This document shows positions 33,293-42,163 of a DNA stretch of 64,000 nucleotides, one piece after another; the stretch's first letter is position 1, and the number at the start of each line of letters is the position of its first letter. The notes beneath the pieces were generated by a model, which made no database searches, was not told the origin of the DNA, and saw nothing but the letters and a program-made list of their open reading frames with translations. Source of the stretch: Pseudomonas sp. CBZ-4. GTDB lineage: Bacteria; Pseudomonadota; Gammaproteobacteria; Pseudomonadales; Pseudomonadaceae. The translations under genes and the position numbers were made by a program. The DNA is taken from the NCBI RefSeq assembly GCF_000346755.1, contig NZ_ANNV01000166.1:39683-103682 (forward strand). Direction: 5' to 3'.

Positions 33293-36200
33293 ATGAAAGC
33301 AGGTCTGTACCAACCCGATGAATTCAAGGATAACTGTGGTTTCGGCCTGATAGCCCACATGCAGGGCGAGCCCAGCCACACCCTTCTGCAAACGGCCATC
33401 GAGGCCCTGACCTGCATGACCCACCGCGGTGGGATCAACGCCGACGGCAAGACCGGTGACGGTTGTGGCTTGCTGATTCAAAAGCCCGACCTGTTCCTGC
33501 GCGCTGTCGCTAAAGAGCAATTTGCTGTCGACCTGCCCAAGCAGTACGCCGTGGGCATGGTGTTCTTCAACCAGGACCCGGTCAAAGCCCAAGCCGCTCG
33601 CGAAAACATGAACCGCGAAATCGCCGCCGCCGGCCTGCAACTCGTCGGCTGGCGCAAAGTGCCGATCGACACCAGCGTCCTCGGTCGCCTCGCGCTTGAG
33701 CGCCTGCCGCAGATCGAACAAGTGTTCATCGCCGGCGATGGCCTGAGCGACCAGGACATGGCGATCAAGCTGTTCACCTCGCGTCGTCGCTCGTCGGTGT
33801 CCAACGCCGCCGACACCGAGCACTACATCTGCAGCTTTTCCCACAAGACCATCATTTACAAAGGCCTGATGATGCCGGCGGACCTCACCGCCTTCTATCC
33901 AGACCTGAGCGATGAGCGCCTGCAAACCGCAATCTGCGTGTTCCACCAGCGCTTTTCCACCAACACCCTGCCGAAATGGCCGCTGGCCCAGCCATTCCGC
34001 TTCCTCGCCCACAACGGCGAGATCAATACCATCACCGGCAACCGCAACTGGGCCGTGGCCCGTCGCACCAAGTTCGCCAACGATCTGATGGACCTGGAAG
34101 AGCTCGGCCCGCTGGTCAACCGCGTCGGCTCTGACTCCTCCAGCATGGACAACATGCTCGAACTGATGGTCACCGGCGGCATCGACCTGTTCCGTGGCGT
34201 GCGCATGATCATTCCGCCTGCGTGGCAGAACGTCGAAACCATGGACCCGGACCTGCGTGCGTTCTACGAGTACAACTCGATGCACATGGAGCCGTGGGAC
34301 GGCCCGGCCGGCGTCGTAATGACCGACGGTCGCTACGCCGTGTGCCTGCTCGACCGCAACGGCCTGCGCCCGGCGCGTTGGGTGACCACCACCAACGGTT
34401 TCATCACCCTCGCGTCGGAAATCGGCGTGTGGAACTACCAGCCCGAAGACGTGATTGCCAAAGGCCGCGTCGGCCCTGGGCAGATCCTTGCCGTGGACAC
34501 CGAAACCGGTCAGATCCTCGACACCGATGCGATCGACAACCGCCTGAAGTCCCGTCACCCGTACAAGCAATGGCTGCGCAAGAACGCCCTGCGCATCCAG
34601 GCGACCATGGAAGACAACGACCACGGTTCGGCGTTCTATGACGTCGACCAGCTCAAGCAATACATGAAGATGTACCAGGTCACGTTCGAAGAGCGCGACC
34701 AGGTGCTGCGCCCGCTCGGCGAGCAAGGCTACGAGGCCGTCGGCTCCATGGGCGATGACACGCCGATGGCCGTGCTGTCCCAGCGCGTGCGCACGCCGTA
34801 CGACTACTTCCGCCAGCAGTTCGCCCAGGTGACCAACCCGCCGATCGACCCGCTGCGCGAAGCCATCGTGATGTCGCTGGAAGTGTGCCTCGGTGCCGAG
34901 CGCAACATCTTCCAGGAGTCGCCTGAGCACGCCTCCCGCGTGATCCTCAGCTCGCCAGTGATTTCCCCGGCCAAGTGGCGTTCGTTGATGACCCTGGACC
35001 GCCCAGGCTTCGACCGCCAGATCATCGACCTGAACTACGACGAGAGCCTCGGCCTTGAAGCCGCTGTGCGCAATGTCGCCGACCAGGCCGAAGAAGCCGT
35101 GCGCGCCGGTCGTACGCAGATCGTGCTGACCGACCGTCACATCGCCCCGGGCAAGCTGCCGATCCACGCCTCCCTGGCTACCGGCGCGGTGCACCACCGC
35201 CTGACCGAAAAAGGCCTGCGCTGCGACTCCAACATCCTTGTCGAAACCGCCACCGCCCGCGACCCGCACCACTTTGCGGTGCTGATCGGCTTCGGCGCCT
35301 CGGCGGTGTATCCGTTCCTCGCGTACGAAGTACTCGGCGACCTGATCCGTACCGGTGAAGTGCTGGGCGACCTCTACGAGGTGTTCAAGAACTACCGCAA
35401 AGGCATCACCAAGGGCCTGCTGAAGATCCTGTCGAAGATGGGCATCTCCACCGTCACGTCCTATCGCGGTGCGCAATTGTTCGAAGCCATCGGCCTGTCC
35501 GAAGAAGTCTGCGACCTGAGCTTCCGTGGCGTGCCAAGCCGTATCAAGGGCGCGCGTTTCGTCGACATCGAAGCCGAGCAGAAAGCCCTGGCCTTGGAGG
35601 CCTGGAGCGCGCGCAAGCCGATCCAGCAAGGCGGTCTGCTCAAGTTCGTGCACGGTGGCGAATACCACGCGTACAACCCGGACGTGGTCAACACCCTGCA
35701 AGCCGCCGTGCAGCAGGGCGACTACGCCAAGTTCAAGGAATACACCTCGCTGGTGGATAACCGCCCGGTGTCGATGATCCGCGACCTGTTCAAGGTGAAG
35801 ACCCTGGACACGCCGATGGACATCAGCGAAGTCGAGCCGCTGGAATCGATCCTCAAGCGCTTCGACTCCGCCGGTATTTCCCTGGGCGCCTTGTCGCCTG
35901 AGGCCCACGAAGCCCTGGCCGAAGCCATGAACCGCCTGGGTGCGCGTTCCAACTCCGGCGAAGGCGGCGAAGACCCGGCGCGCTACGGCACGATCAAGAG
36001 CTCGAAAATCAAGCAGGTCGCGACGGGCCGTTTTGGCGTGACCCCGGAATACCTGGTCAACGCCGAAGTGCTGCAGATCAAGGTAGCCCAGGGCGCCAAG
36101 CCCGGTGAAGGTGGGCAACTGCCAGGCGGCAAGGTCAACGGCCTGATCGCCAAGCTGCGTTATGCCGTGCCGGGCGTGACCCTGATTTCGCCGCCGCCGC

Positions 36201-37738
36201 ACCACGACATCTACTCGATTGAAGACTTGTCGCAGCTGATTTTCGACTTGAAACAAGTCAACCCGAAGGCCCTGGTCTCGGTGAAACTGGTGGCAGAAGC
36301 CGGCGTGGGCACCATCGCCGCCGGCGTGGCCAAGGCCTATGCCGACCTGATCACCATCTCCGGCTACGACGGCGGCACCGGCGCTTCGCCGCTGACCTCC
36401 ATCAAGTACGCTGGCGCGCCATGGGAGCTGGGCCTCGCCGAGACCCACCAGACCCTGCGCGGCAACGACCTGCGCGGCAAGGTCCGCGTGCAGACCGACG
36501 GCGGCCTGAAAACCGGCCTCGACGTGATCAAGGCCGCGATCCTCGGCGCCGAAAGTTTCGGCTTCGGCACCGCGCCAATGATCGCCCTGGGCTGCAAATA
36601 CCTGCGCATCTGCCACCTGAACAACTGCGCCACCGGCGTAGCGACGCAGAACGAGAAGCTGCGCAAGGATCACTACATCGGCACCGTCGACATGGTGGTG
36701 AATTTCTTCACCTACGTCGCCGAAGAGACCCGTGAGTGGCTGGCCAAGCTGGGCGTGCGCTCGCTGGAAGAGCTGATCGGCCGCACCGATCTGCTGGAAA
36801 TCCTCCAGGGCCAGACCGCCAAGCAGCACCACCTGGACCTGACGCCGCTGTTGGGCAGCGATCACATTCCGGCTGACAAACCGCAGTTCTGCGGCGTCGA
36901 GCGCAACCCGCCGTTCGACAAAGGCCTGCTGGCCGAGAAGATGGTGGAAATCGCCGGATCGTCGATCAATGACGCCAGCGGTGGTGAGTTCGAACTGGAT
37001 ATCTGCAACTGCGACCGTTCCATCGGCGCACGCATCTCCGGCGAAATCGCGCGCAAGCACGGCAACCAGGGCATGGCGAAAGCGCCGATCACGTTCCGCT
37101 TCAAGGGCACTGCGGGCCAGAGCTTTGGCGTGTGGAACGCCGGTGGCCTGCACATGTACCTGGAAGGCGACGCCAACGACTACGTGGGCAAGGGCATGAC
37201 CGGCGGCAAGCTGGTGATCGTTCCGCCCAAAGGCAGCGTCTACAAGACCCAGGACAGTGCCATCATCGGTAACACCTGCTTGTACGGCGCCACCGGTGGC
37301 AAGCTGTTTGCCGCCGGTACTGCCGGTGAGCGTTTCGCTGTGCGTAACTCCGGTGCCCACACCGTGGTGGAAGGCACTGGCGATCACTGCTGCGAGTACA
37401 TGACCGGGGGCTTTGTCGCGGTACTGGGCAAGACCGGTTACAACTTCGGTTCGGGCATGACCGGCGGTTTCGCCTACGTGCTCGACCAGGACAACACCTT
37501 TGTCGACAAGGTCAACCACGAGTTGGTCGAGATCCAGCGGATCAGCGGCGAAGCCATGGAATCCTACCGGAACCACTTGCAGCACGTGCTGGACGAGTAC
37601 GTCGAGGAGACCGGCAGCGAATGGGGTCGTAACCTCGCCGAAAACCTCGATGATTACCTGCGTCGTTTCTGGCTGGTCAAGCCCAAGGCTGCCAACCTGA
37701 AATCGTTGCTTTCCAGCATCCGTGCCAACCCGCAGTGA
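33293..37738 (+). CDS. gltB: Glutamate synthase (NADPH) large subunit
   Basis: 1481 residues from ATG 33293 (MKAGLYQPDEF), with GAGAAAG upstream; an earlier ATG-type start at 33242 would disturb the short propeptide. Cleavage before Cys15 (NCGFG) exposes the glutaminase nucleophile. The FMN-binding synthase domain includes GEGGEDPARYG, and the 3Fe-4S cysteines are in CKYLRICHLNNC. A C-terminal GXGXG beta-helix domain ends the protein. It transfers glutamine amide to 2-oxoglutarate. gltD follows after 32 bases. Confidence 0.98.
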   Translation: MKAGLYQPDEFKDNCGFGLIAHMQGEPSHTLLQTAIEALTCMTHRGGINADGKTGDGCGLLIQKPDLFLRAVAKEQFAVDLPKQYAVGMVFFNQDPVKAQAARENMNREIAAAGLQLVGWRKVPIDTSVLGRLALERLPQIEQVFIAGDGLSDQDMAIKLFTSRRRSSVSNAADTEHYICSFSHKTIIYKGLMMPADLTAFYPDLSDERLQTAICVFHQRFSTNTLPKWPLAQPFRFLAHNGEINTITGNRNWAVARRTKFANDLMDLEELGPLVNRVGSDSSSMDNMLELMVTGGIDLFRGVRMIIPPAWQNVETMDPDLRAFYEYNSMHMEPWDGPAGVVMTDGRYAVCLLDRNGLRPARWVTTTNGFITLASEIGVWNYQPEDVIAKGRVGPGQILAVDTETGQILDTDAIDNRLKSRHPYKQWLRKNALRIQATMEDNDHGSAFYDVDQLKQYMKMYQVTFEERDQVLRPLGEQGYEAVGSMGDDTPMAVLSQRVRTPYDYFRQQFAQVTNPPIDPLREAIVMSLEVCLGAERNIFQESPEHASRVILSSPVISPAKWRSLMTLDRPGFDRQIIDLNYDESLGLEAAVRNVADQAEEAVRAGRTQIVLTDRHIAPGKLPIHASLATGAVHHRLTEKGLRCDSNILVETATARDPHHFAVLIGFGASAVYPFLAYEVLGDLIRTGEVLGDLYEVFKNYRKGITKGLLKILSKMGISTVTSYRGAQLFEAIGLSEEVCDLSFRGVPSRIKGARFVDIEAEQKALALEAWSARKPIQQGGLLKFVHGGEYHAYNPDVVNTLQAAVQQGDYAKFKEYTSLVDNRPVSMIRDLFKVKTLDTPMDISEVEPLESILKRFDSAGISLGALSPEAHEALAEAMNRLGARSNSGEGGEDPARYGTIKSSKIKQVATGRFGVTPEYLVNAEVLQIKVAQGAKPGEGGQLPGGKVNGLIAKLRYAVPGVTLISPPPHHDIYSIEDLSQLIFDLKQVNPKALVSVKLVAEAGVGTIAAGVAKAYADLITISGYDGGTGASPLTSIKYAGAPWELGLAETHQTLRGNDLRGKVRVQTDGGLKTGLDVIKAAILGAESFGFGTAPMIALGCKYLRICHLNNCATGVATQNEKLRKDHYIGTVDMVVNFFTYVAEETREWLAKLGVRSLEELIGRTDLLEILQGQTAKQHHLDLTPLLGSDHIPADKPQFCGVERNPPFDKGLLAEKMVEIAGSSINDASGGEFELDICNCDRSIGARISGEIARKHGNQGMAKAPITFRFKGTAGQSFGVWNAGGLHMYLEGDANDYVGKGMTGGKLVIVPPKGSVYKTQDSAIIGNTCLYGATGGKLFAAGTAGERFAVRNSGAHTVVEGTGDHCCEYMTGGFVAVLGKTGYNFGSGMTGGFAYVLDQDNTFVDKVNHELVEIQRISGEAMESYRNHLQHVLDEYVEETGSEWGRNLAENLDDYLRRFWLVKPKAANLKSLLSSIRANPQ

Positions 37739-37770
37739 TATGCGCCTGAAGAGTTTGATGAGGTTTTAAC

Positions 37771-39189
37771 ATGGCTGAACGTCTGAATAACGACTTCCAG
37801 TTCATCGATGTCGGGCGCAAAGATCCGAAGAAGAAACTGTTGCGTCAACGCAAGAAAGAGTTCGTGGAAATCTACGAACCCTTCAAACCCCAGCACTCGG
37901 CCGACCAGGCCCACCGTTGCCTGGGTTGCGGTAACCCGTATTGCGAATGGAAGTGCCCGGTGCACAACTTCATTCCCAACTGGCTCAAGTTGGTGGCCGA
38001 GGGCAACATCCTCGCCGCCGCCGAGCTGTCGCACCAGACCAACACCCTGCCGGAAGTCTGCGGCCGGGTGTGCCCGCAGGACCGTCTATGTGAGGGTGCC
38101 TGCACCCTTAACGACGGCTTTGGCGCGGTGACCATCGGCTCGGTGGAGAAGTACATCACCGACACCGCGTTCGCCATGGGCTGGCGCCCGGACATGTCCA
38201 AGGTCAAGCCGACCGGCAAGCGCGTCGCCATCATCGGCGCCGGCCCTGCCGGCCTGGGCTGCGCCGACGTCTTGGTGCGTGGCGGCGTGACCCCGGTGGT
38301 GTTCGACAAGAACCCGGAAATCGGCGGCTTGCTGACCTTCGGTATCCCCGAGTTCAAGCTGGAAAAAACCGTGCTGAGCCACCGCCGTGAAGTGTTCACC
38401 GGCATGGGTATCGAGTTCCGTCTCAATACCGAAATCGGCAAAGACATCACCATGGAGCAACTGCTCGAAGAATACGATGCCGTATTCATGGGCATGGGCA
38501 CCTACACCTACATGAAGGGCGGCTTTGCCGGTGAGGATTTGCCGGGCGTTTACGACGCGCTGGACTTCCTGATCGCCAACGTCAACCGCAACCTGGGCTT
38601 TGAAAAGTCGCCGGAAGATTTCGTCGACATGAAAGGCAAGAAGGTCGTGGTGCTCGGCGGTGGCGACACCGCGATGGACTGCAACCGGACGTCGATCCGC
38701 CAGGGCGCCAAGTCGGTGACCTGCGCTTATCGTCGTGACGAAGCCAACATGCCCGGCTCGCGCAAAGAGGTGAAGAACGCCAAGGAAGAAGGCGTGAAAT
38801 TCCTCTACAACCGCCAGCCGATTGCCATCGTCGGTGAAGACCGTGTCGAAGGCGTGAAGGTGGTCGAGACCCGTCTCGGCGAACCGGACGCCCGTGGCCG
38901 TCGCAGCCCTGAGCCGATCCCGGGTTCCGAAGAAATCATCCCGGCCGACGCCGTGGTTATCGCCTTCGGTTTCCGCCCAAGCCCGGCGCCGTGGTTCGAA
39001 CAGTTCCAGATCCAGACCGACAGCCAGGGCCGCGTGGTAGCCCCGGAACAAGGCCAGTACAAGCACCAGACCAGCAACCCGAAGATCTTCGCCGGTGGCG
39101 ACATGGTGCGCGGTTCCGACCTGGTGGTAACCGCGATCTTCGAAGGTCGCAATGCCGCCGAAGGCATCCTGGATTACCTGCAAGTCTGA
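37771..39189 (+). CDS. gltD: Glutamate synthase (NADPH) small subunit
   Basis: 472 residues. Two N-terminal 4Fe-4S cysteine clusters (CLGCGNPYCEWKC and CGRVCPQDRLCEGAC), then the FAD-binding GAGPAGLG and NADPH-binding GGGDTAMDC Rossmann motifs. It passes electrons from NADPH to GltB. Confidence 0.98.
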   Translation: MAERLNNDFQFIDVGRKDPKKKLLRQRKKEFVEIYEPFKPQHSADQAHRCLGCGNPYCEWKCPVHNFIPNWLKLVAEGNILAAAELSHQTNTLPEVCGRVCPQDRLCEGACTLNDGFGAVTIGSVEKYITDTAFAMGWRPDMSKVKPTGKRVAIIGAGPAGLGCADVLVRGGVTPVVFDKNPEIGGLLTFGIPEFKLEKTVLSHRREVFTGMGIEFRLNTEIGKDITMEQLLEEYDAVFMGMGTYTYMKGGFAGEDLPGVYDALDFLIANVNRNLGFEKSPEDFVDMKGKKVVVLGGGDTAMDCNRTSIRQGAKSVTCAYRRDEANMPGSRKEVKNAKEEGVKFLYNRQPIAIVGEDRVEGVKVVETRLGEPDARGRRSPEPIPGSEEIIPADAVVIAFGFRPSPAPWFEQFQIQTDSQGRVVAPEQGQYKHQTSNPKIFAGGDMVRGSDLVVTAIFEGRNAAEGILDYLQV

Positions 39190-39206
39190 TTTGAAACACG
39201 GTCAAC

Positions 39207-39296
39207 TGTGGGAGCTGGCTTGCCTGCGATAGCGATGTAACAGTCACCGGATGTATCGACTGAACCACCGCAATCGCAGGCAAGCCAGCTCCCACA
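39207..39296. repeat. REPIN between gltD and hemE
   Basis: Arms TGTGGGAGCTGGCTTGCCTG and complement, beginning 18 bases after the gltD stop; inner GCGATAGCG arm pairs imperfectly with CGCAATCGC. Confidence 0.92.
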
Positions 39297-39343
39297 TTTG
39301 TTTTGTGCAGGTTCAAGTTATTGTCGTAAATCAACCCGATAGA

Positions 39344-39373
39344 CAAAAGGCACGGCGCACTCCGTGCCTTTTG
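39344..39373. terminator. Terminator-like 12-base perfect hairpin before hemE
   Basis: CAAAAGGCACGG-CGCACT-CCGTGCCTTTTG is perfectly symmetric. The T-run is part of the stem, so it can act in either direction and probably ends the gltBD transcript. It finishes 46 bases before hemE, whose promoter must therefore lie very near. Confidence 0.7.
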
Positions 39374-39419
39374 CGTCCGGCTCTGAGAAAATGCCCGCAC
39401 TTTTTTTGCGGATGCCGAC

Positions 39420-40487
39420 ATGACTGCCCTCAAGAACGACCGTTTCCTTCGTGCCCTGCTCAAGCAACCCGTGGACGTCACCCCTGTGTGGATGATGCGC
39501 CAGGCCGGTCGCTACCTGCCGGAATACCGCGCCAGCCGCGCCAACGCCGGTGACTTCATGAGCCTGTGCATGAACCCGGAGTTCGCCTGCGAAGTCACCC
39601 TGCAGCCGCTGGACCGCTACCCAGAACTGGACGCGGCCATCCTCTTCTCCGACATCCTCACCATTCCTGACGCCATGGGCCAAGGCCTGTACTTCGAAAC
39701 CGGCGAAGGCCCGCGTTTCAAGAAAGTCGTCAGCACCCTGGCCGATATCGAAGCCCTGCCGATCCCTGATCCGCACAAAGACCTCGGTTACGTGATGGAC
39801 GCCGTCAGCACCATCCGCCGCGAGCTCAATGGCCGCGTGCCGCTGATCGGCTTCTCCGGCAGCCCGTGGACCCTGGCCACCTACATGGTCGAAGGCGGCT
39901 CGTCGAAAGACTTCCGCAAGACCAAGGCCATGCTCTACGACAACCCGCAAGCCATGCACCTGCTGCTGGACAAGCTGGCGCAGTCGGTCACTTCCTACCT
40001 CAACGCGCAGATCATGGCCGGCGCGCAAGCCGTGCAGATCTTCGACACCTGGGGCGGCAACCTGTCGTCGGCGGCGTACCAGGAGTTCTCCCTGGCCTAC
40101 ATGCGCAAGATCGTCAGCGGCCTGATCCGCGAACACGAAGGCCGCAAAGTGCCGGTGATCATGTTCACCAAGGGCGGCGGCCTGTGGCTGGAAAGCATCG
40201 CCGACGCCGGCGCCGACGCCCTCGGCCTGGACTGGACCTGCGACCTCGGCGAAGCCCGCCAGCGCGTGGGCAACCGCGTCGCGCTGCAAGGCAACATGGA
40301 CCCGACCGTGCTGTACGCCAAGCCGGAAGCGATCCGCACCGAAGTCGGCCGCATCCTGGCCAGCTACGGCAAGGGCAGTGGGCATGTGTTCAACCTCGGG
40401 CATGGCATCACGCCGGAAGTGAACCCGGAGCATGCGGGCGCGTTCTTGCGGGCGGTGCATGAGTTGTCGGCGCAGTATCACGAGTAA
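39420..40487 (+). CDS. hemE: Uroporphyrinogen decarboxylase
   Basis: 355 residues with the signature WMMRQAGRYLPEYR near the N-terminus, active-site Asp in FSDILTIPDAMG, and GHGITPEVNPEHAG near the end. It decarboxylates uroporphyrinogen III to coproporphyrinogen III in heme synthesis. A terminator follows 11 bases after the stop. Confidence 0.98.
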   Translation: MTALKNDRFLRALLKQPVDVTPVWMMRQAGRYLPEYRASRANAGDFMSLCMNPEFACEVTLQPLDRYPELDAAILFSDILTIPDAMGQGLYFETGEGPRFKKVVSTLADIEALPIPDPHKDLGYVMDAVSTIRRELNGRVPLIGFSGSPWTLATYMVEGGSSKDFRKTKAMLYDNPQAMHLLLDKLAQSVTSYLNAQIMAGAQAVQIFDTWGGNLSSAAYQEFSLAYMRKIVSGLIREHEGRKVPVIMFTKGGGLWLESIADAGADALGLDWTCDLGEARQRVGNRVALQGNMDPTVLYAKPEAIRTEVGRILASYGKGSGHVFNLGHGITPEVNPEHAGAFLRAVHELSAQYHE

Positions 40488-40497
40488 TCGCTGCCCA

Positions 40498-40530
40498 ATA
40501 AAAACGCCCGGTTTATGCCGGGCGTTTTTG
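40498..40530 (+). terminator. Terminator after hemE
   Basis: AAAAACGCCCGG-TTTATG-CCGGGCGTTTTT: A-flanked, T-flanked GC-rich stem, functional in both directions. Confidence 0.92.
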
Positions 40531-40555
40531 TTTGAGGTCAGCGGACGTAAGGTGC

Positions 40556-40585
40556 TTGTAATGTCCGTTATTGCGGACATAAGAT
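40556..40585 (+). promoter_or_regulatory. hipBA promoter with embedded palindromic operator
   Basis: Possible -35 TTGTAA (40556-40561) and -10 TAAGAT (40580-40585) at 18-base spacing. Between them lies ATGTCCG-TTATTG-CGGACAT (40561-40580), a perfect palindrome. Half-sites CGGAC (40542) and GTCCG (near 40604) flank it. This layout fits autorepression by HipB, whose E. coli operators have similar TATCC-N8-GGATA symmetry. Confidence 0.6.
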
Positions 40586-40622
40586 GCATTGTTCATCTTA
40601 AAAGTCCGTTTTGGGTGACATC

Positions 40623-40874
40623 ATGTTGCTGACTAATCCGCCTGATTTGGGCGACAGGATACGACAGCTGCGCCGTGCCAAAGGCTATAGCCAAGCGCAA
40701 CTGGCGGATCGGGCCAAGTGCAACCGCAAGACCATCATGGATCTTGAAGCCGGTGAAAATGTCGCGATGTATACGGTGTTCAGGGTGATTTCTGCCCTGG
40801 GAATGGCATTGGAAGTTGTCGATAAACGCATTGACCTCAAATCCCTGGCTGATCTGGTGGAGCACGATGAGTAG
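40623..40874 (+). CDS. hipB: HipB-like antitoxin, XRE-family HTH
   Basis: 83 residues from ATG 40623 (GGGTGA a few bases upstream; TTG 40611 is less likely). The HTH is LGDRIRQLRRAKGYSQAQLADRAKCNRKTIMDLEAGENV. It overlaps the downstream kinase gene by 8 bases (ATGAGTAG). It should bind and inhibit the HipA-like toxin and repress the operon. Confidence 0.88.
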   Translation: MLLTNPPDLGDRIRQLRRAKGYSQAQLADRAKCNRKTIMDLEAGENVAMYTVFRVISALGMALEVVDKRIDLKSLADLVEHDE

Positions 40875-42138
40875 AGTCAAATTGCTCAACGTCCTCACTC
40901 CTCAGGGGCACTCTGGCGAATTGTCCAAAGGCTCGCAGTTCGCGTTTTCCTATTCGTCCGCTGATGCCGAGCGAGAGGCATCGCTGGTCATGCCCTATGA
41001 CCCGACACCTTCAGTCAGCAATGTATTGCATCCAATTTTCGATATGAACGTACCAGAAGGTTTTCTGGCCGATCAGATCAAGCGACGCATGGCCAAGCAC
41101 ATGCAGGTGGATGAGATGCGCCTGTTGTCGGTGATCGGTGGGAACCAGATTGGTCAGCTGACGTACCAGAATCCTGCCGAGGTATCAGTTCCTGTAACGG
41201 CTCAGGTGGGGCTCCAGCAAATACTGTCAGCCGATAGCTCCCAGGGCGTCTTCGAGTTTCTGGTGGAGACCTATTTCGAGTCGGGTATATCCGGCGTGCA
41301 GCCCAAGGTGCTGGTGCCTGACCTGGACAAGCTGGCCGGTAACCGCAAAACCATGCTCAGTTCTGACTTGATCGTGAAATCTGGCGCCGATGAGTACGCT
41401 CACTTGGCACAAAACGAGTTCCTTTGCATGGAAGCTGCTCGCATGGCGGGCATGGAGACACCGCCTTTCTGGTTGTCCGAAGGGGGTGATCTGTTTGTCA
41501 TGGAGCGCTTTGACCTTACTCCCTCGGGGCGGCTTGGTTTTGAGGACATGGCCGTGTTGTTGGGGCTTAACAAAGATCCCCATGACAACTACAAGTATTC
41601 CCAGAGCTACGAAACCCTCGCGGCGGTGATCAATCATGTCTGTGCGCAAGGTGACCCGCTCCGTGAGCTTGAGCGGTTTTTCTCATCGGTTTGCTTGTCG
41701 GTCATGGTGCGTAACGGCGACGCACACCTGAAAAATTTTGGTGTGATCTACACCCATCCAGGCGCCCGTGAGACGGTGCAGTTAGCGCCTGTATTCGATG
41801 TCACGACTACCACTGTGTATGAGAACTACAACCCCAAGTCTGGCCGTTCATTGGTTGACCGCACCCTGGCAATCAAGATGAACAAGGTGAAGGCTTATCC
41901 AGATCGCCAGCAACTGATGGAATTTGGTCGTAAGTACTGTGCGGTGGAGAAGCCTGGGATGATCATCGAGCGAATCGCTGAGGCGATGTCCGAGGCACTC
42001 ATTGCGCATCAAGCTCGCATCGACGACGAGTTGTTTTTGGTGATGCAGGCCGAGTGGGATGGGGGACGTGCGATGGCGCTCCATGACTCGGTCAGCACTG
42101 GAATGAAGCGCAAGCCTGTTGCGAAAAAACCGCTGTGA
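40867..42138 (+). CDS. hipA: HipA-like serine/threonine kinase toxin
   Basis: 423 residues from ATG 40867 with GGTGGAG at good spacing. N-subdomain (couple_hipA type), ATP-site loop SGVQPKVLV, catalytic NGDAHLKNFGVI (the Asp of the HipA catalytic loop and the Asn metal ligand) and the DFG-like PVFDVTTT are intact, so it is probably active. Known HipA phosphorylates glutamyl-tRNA synthetase and causes growth arrest; the target here is not predictable. Two 60-base lines counted by hand are 50 to 52% GC against far higher values in hemE, suggesting transfer. Confidence 0.88.
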   Translation: MSRVKLLNVLTPQGHSGELSKGSQFAFSYSSADAEREASLVMPYDPTPSVSNVLHPIFDMNVPEGFLADQIKRRMAKHMQVDEMRLLSVIGGNQIGQLTYQNPAEVSVPVTAQVGLQQILSADSSQGVFEFLVETYFESGISGVQPKVLVPDLDKLAGNRKTMLSSDLIVKSGADEYAHLAQNEFLCMEAARMAGMETPPFWLSEGGDLFVMERFDLTPSGRLGFEDMAVLLGLNKDPHDNYKYSQSYETLAAVINHVCAQGDPLRELERFFSSVCLSVMVRNGDAHLKNFGVIYTHPGARETVQLAPVFDVTTTTVYENYNPKSGRSLVDRTLAIKMNKVKAYPDRQQLMEFGRKYCAVEKPGMIIERIAEAMSEALIAHQARIDDELFLVMQAEWDGGRAMALHDSVSTGMKRKPVAKKPL

Positions 42139-42150
42139 AGCGGTTTTTTT
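42124..42150. terminator. Bidirectional terminator overlapping the hipA stop
   Basis: AAAAAACCGCT-GTGA-AGCGGTTTTTTT; the hipA stop codon lies in the loop. It separates the convergent hipA and MFS transporter genes. Confidence 0.88.
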
Positions 42151-42163
42151 TCTAACACATAAG

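Noticed and set aside
33038..37585. Open frame of 1515 codons antisense to gltB
   Set aside because: It mirrors gltB codon by codon in high-GC DNA, has no domain resemblance, and no ribosome-binding site; gltB is beyond doubt.
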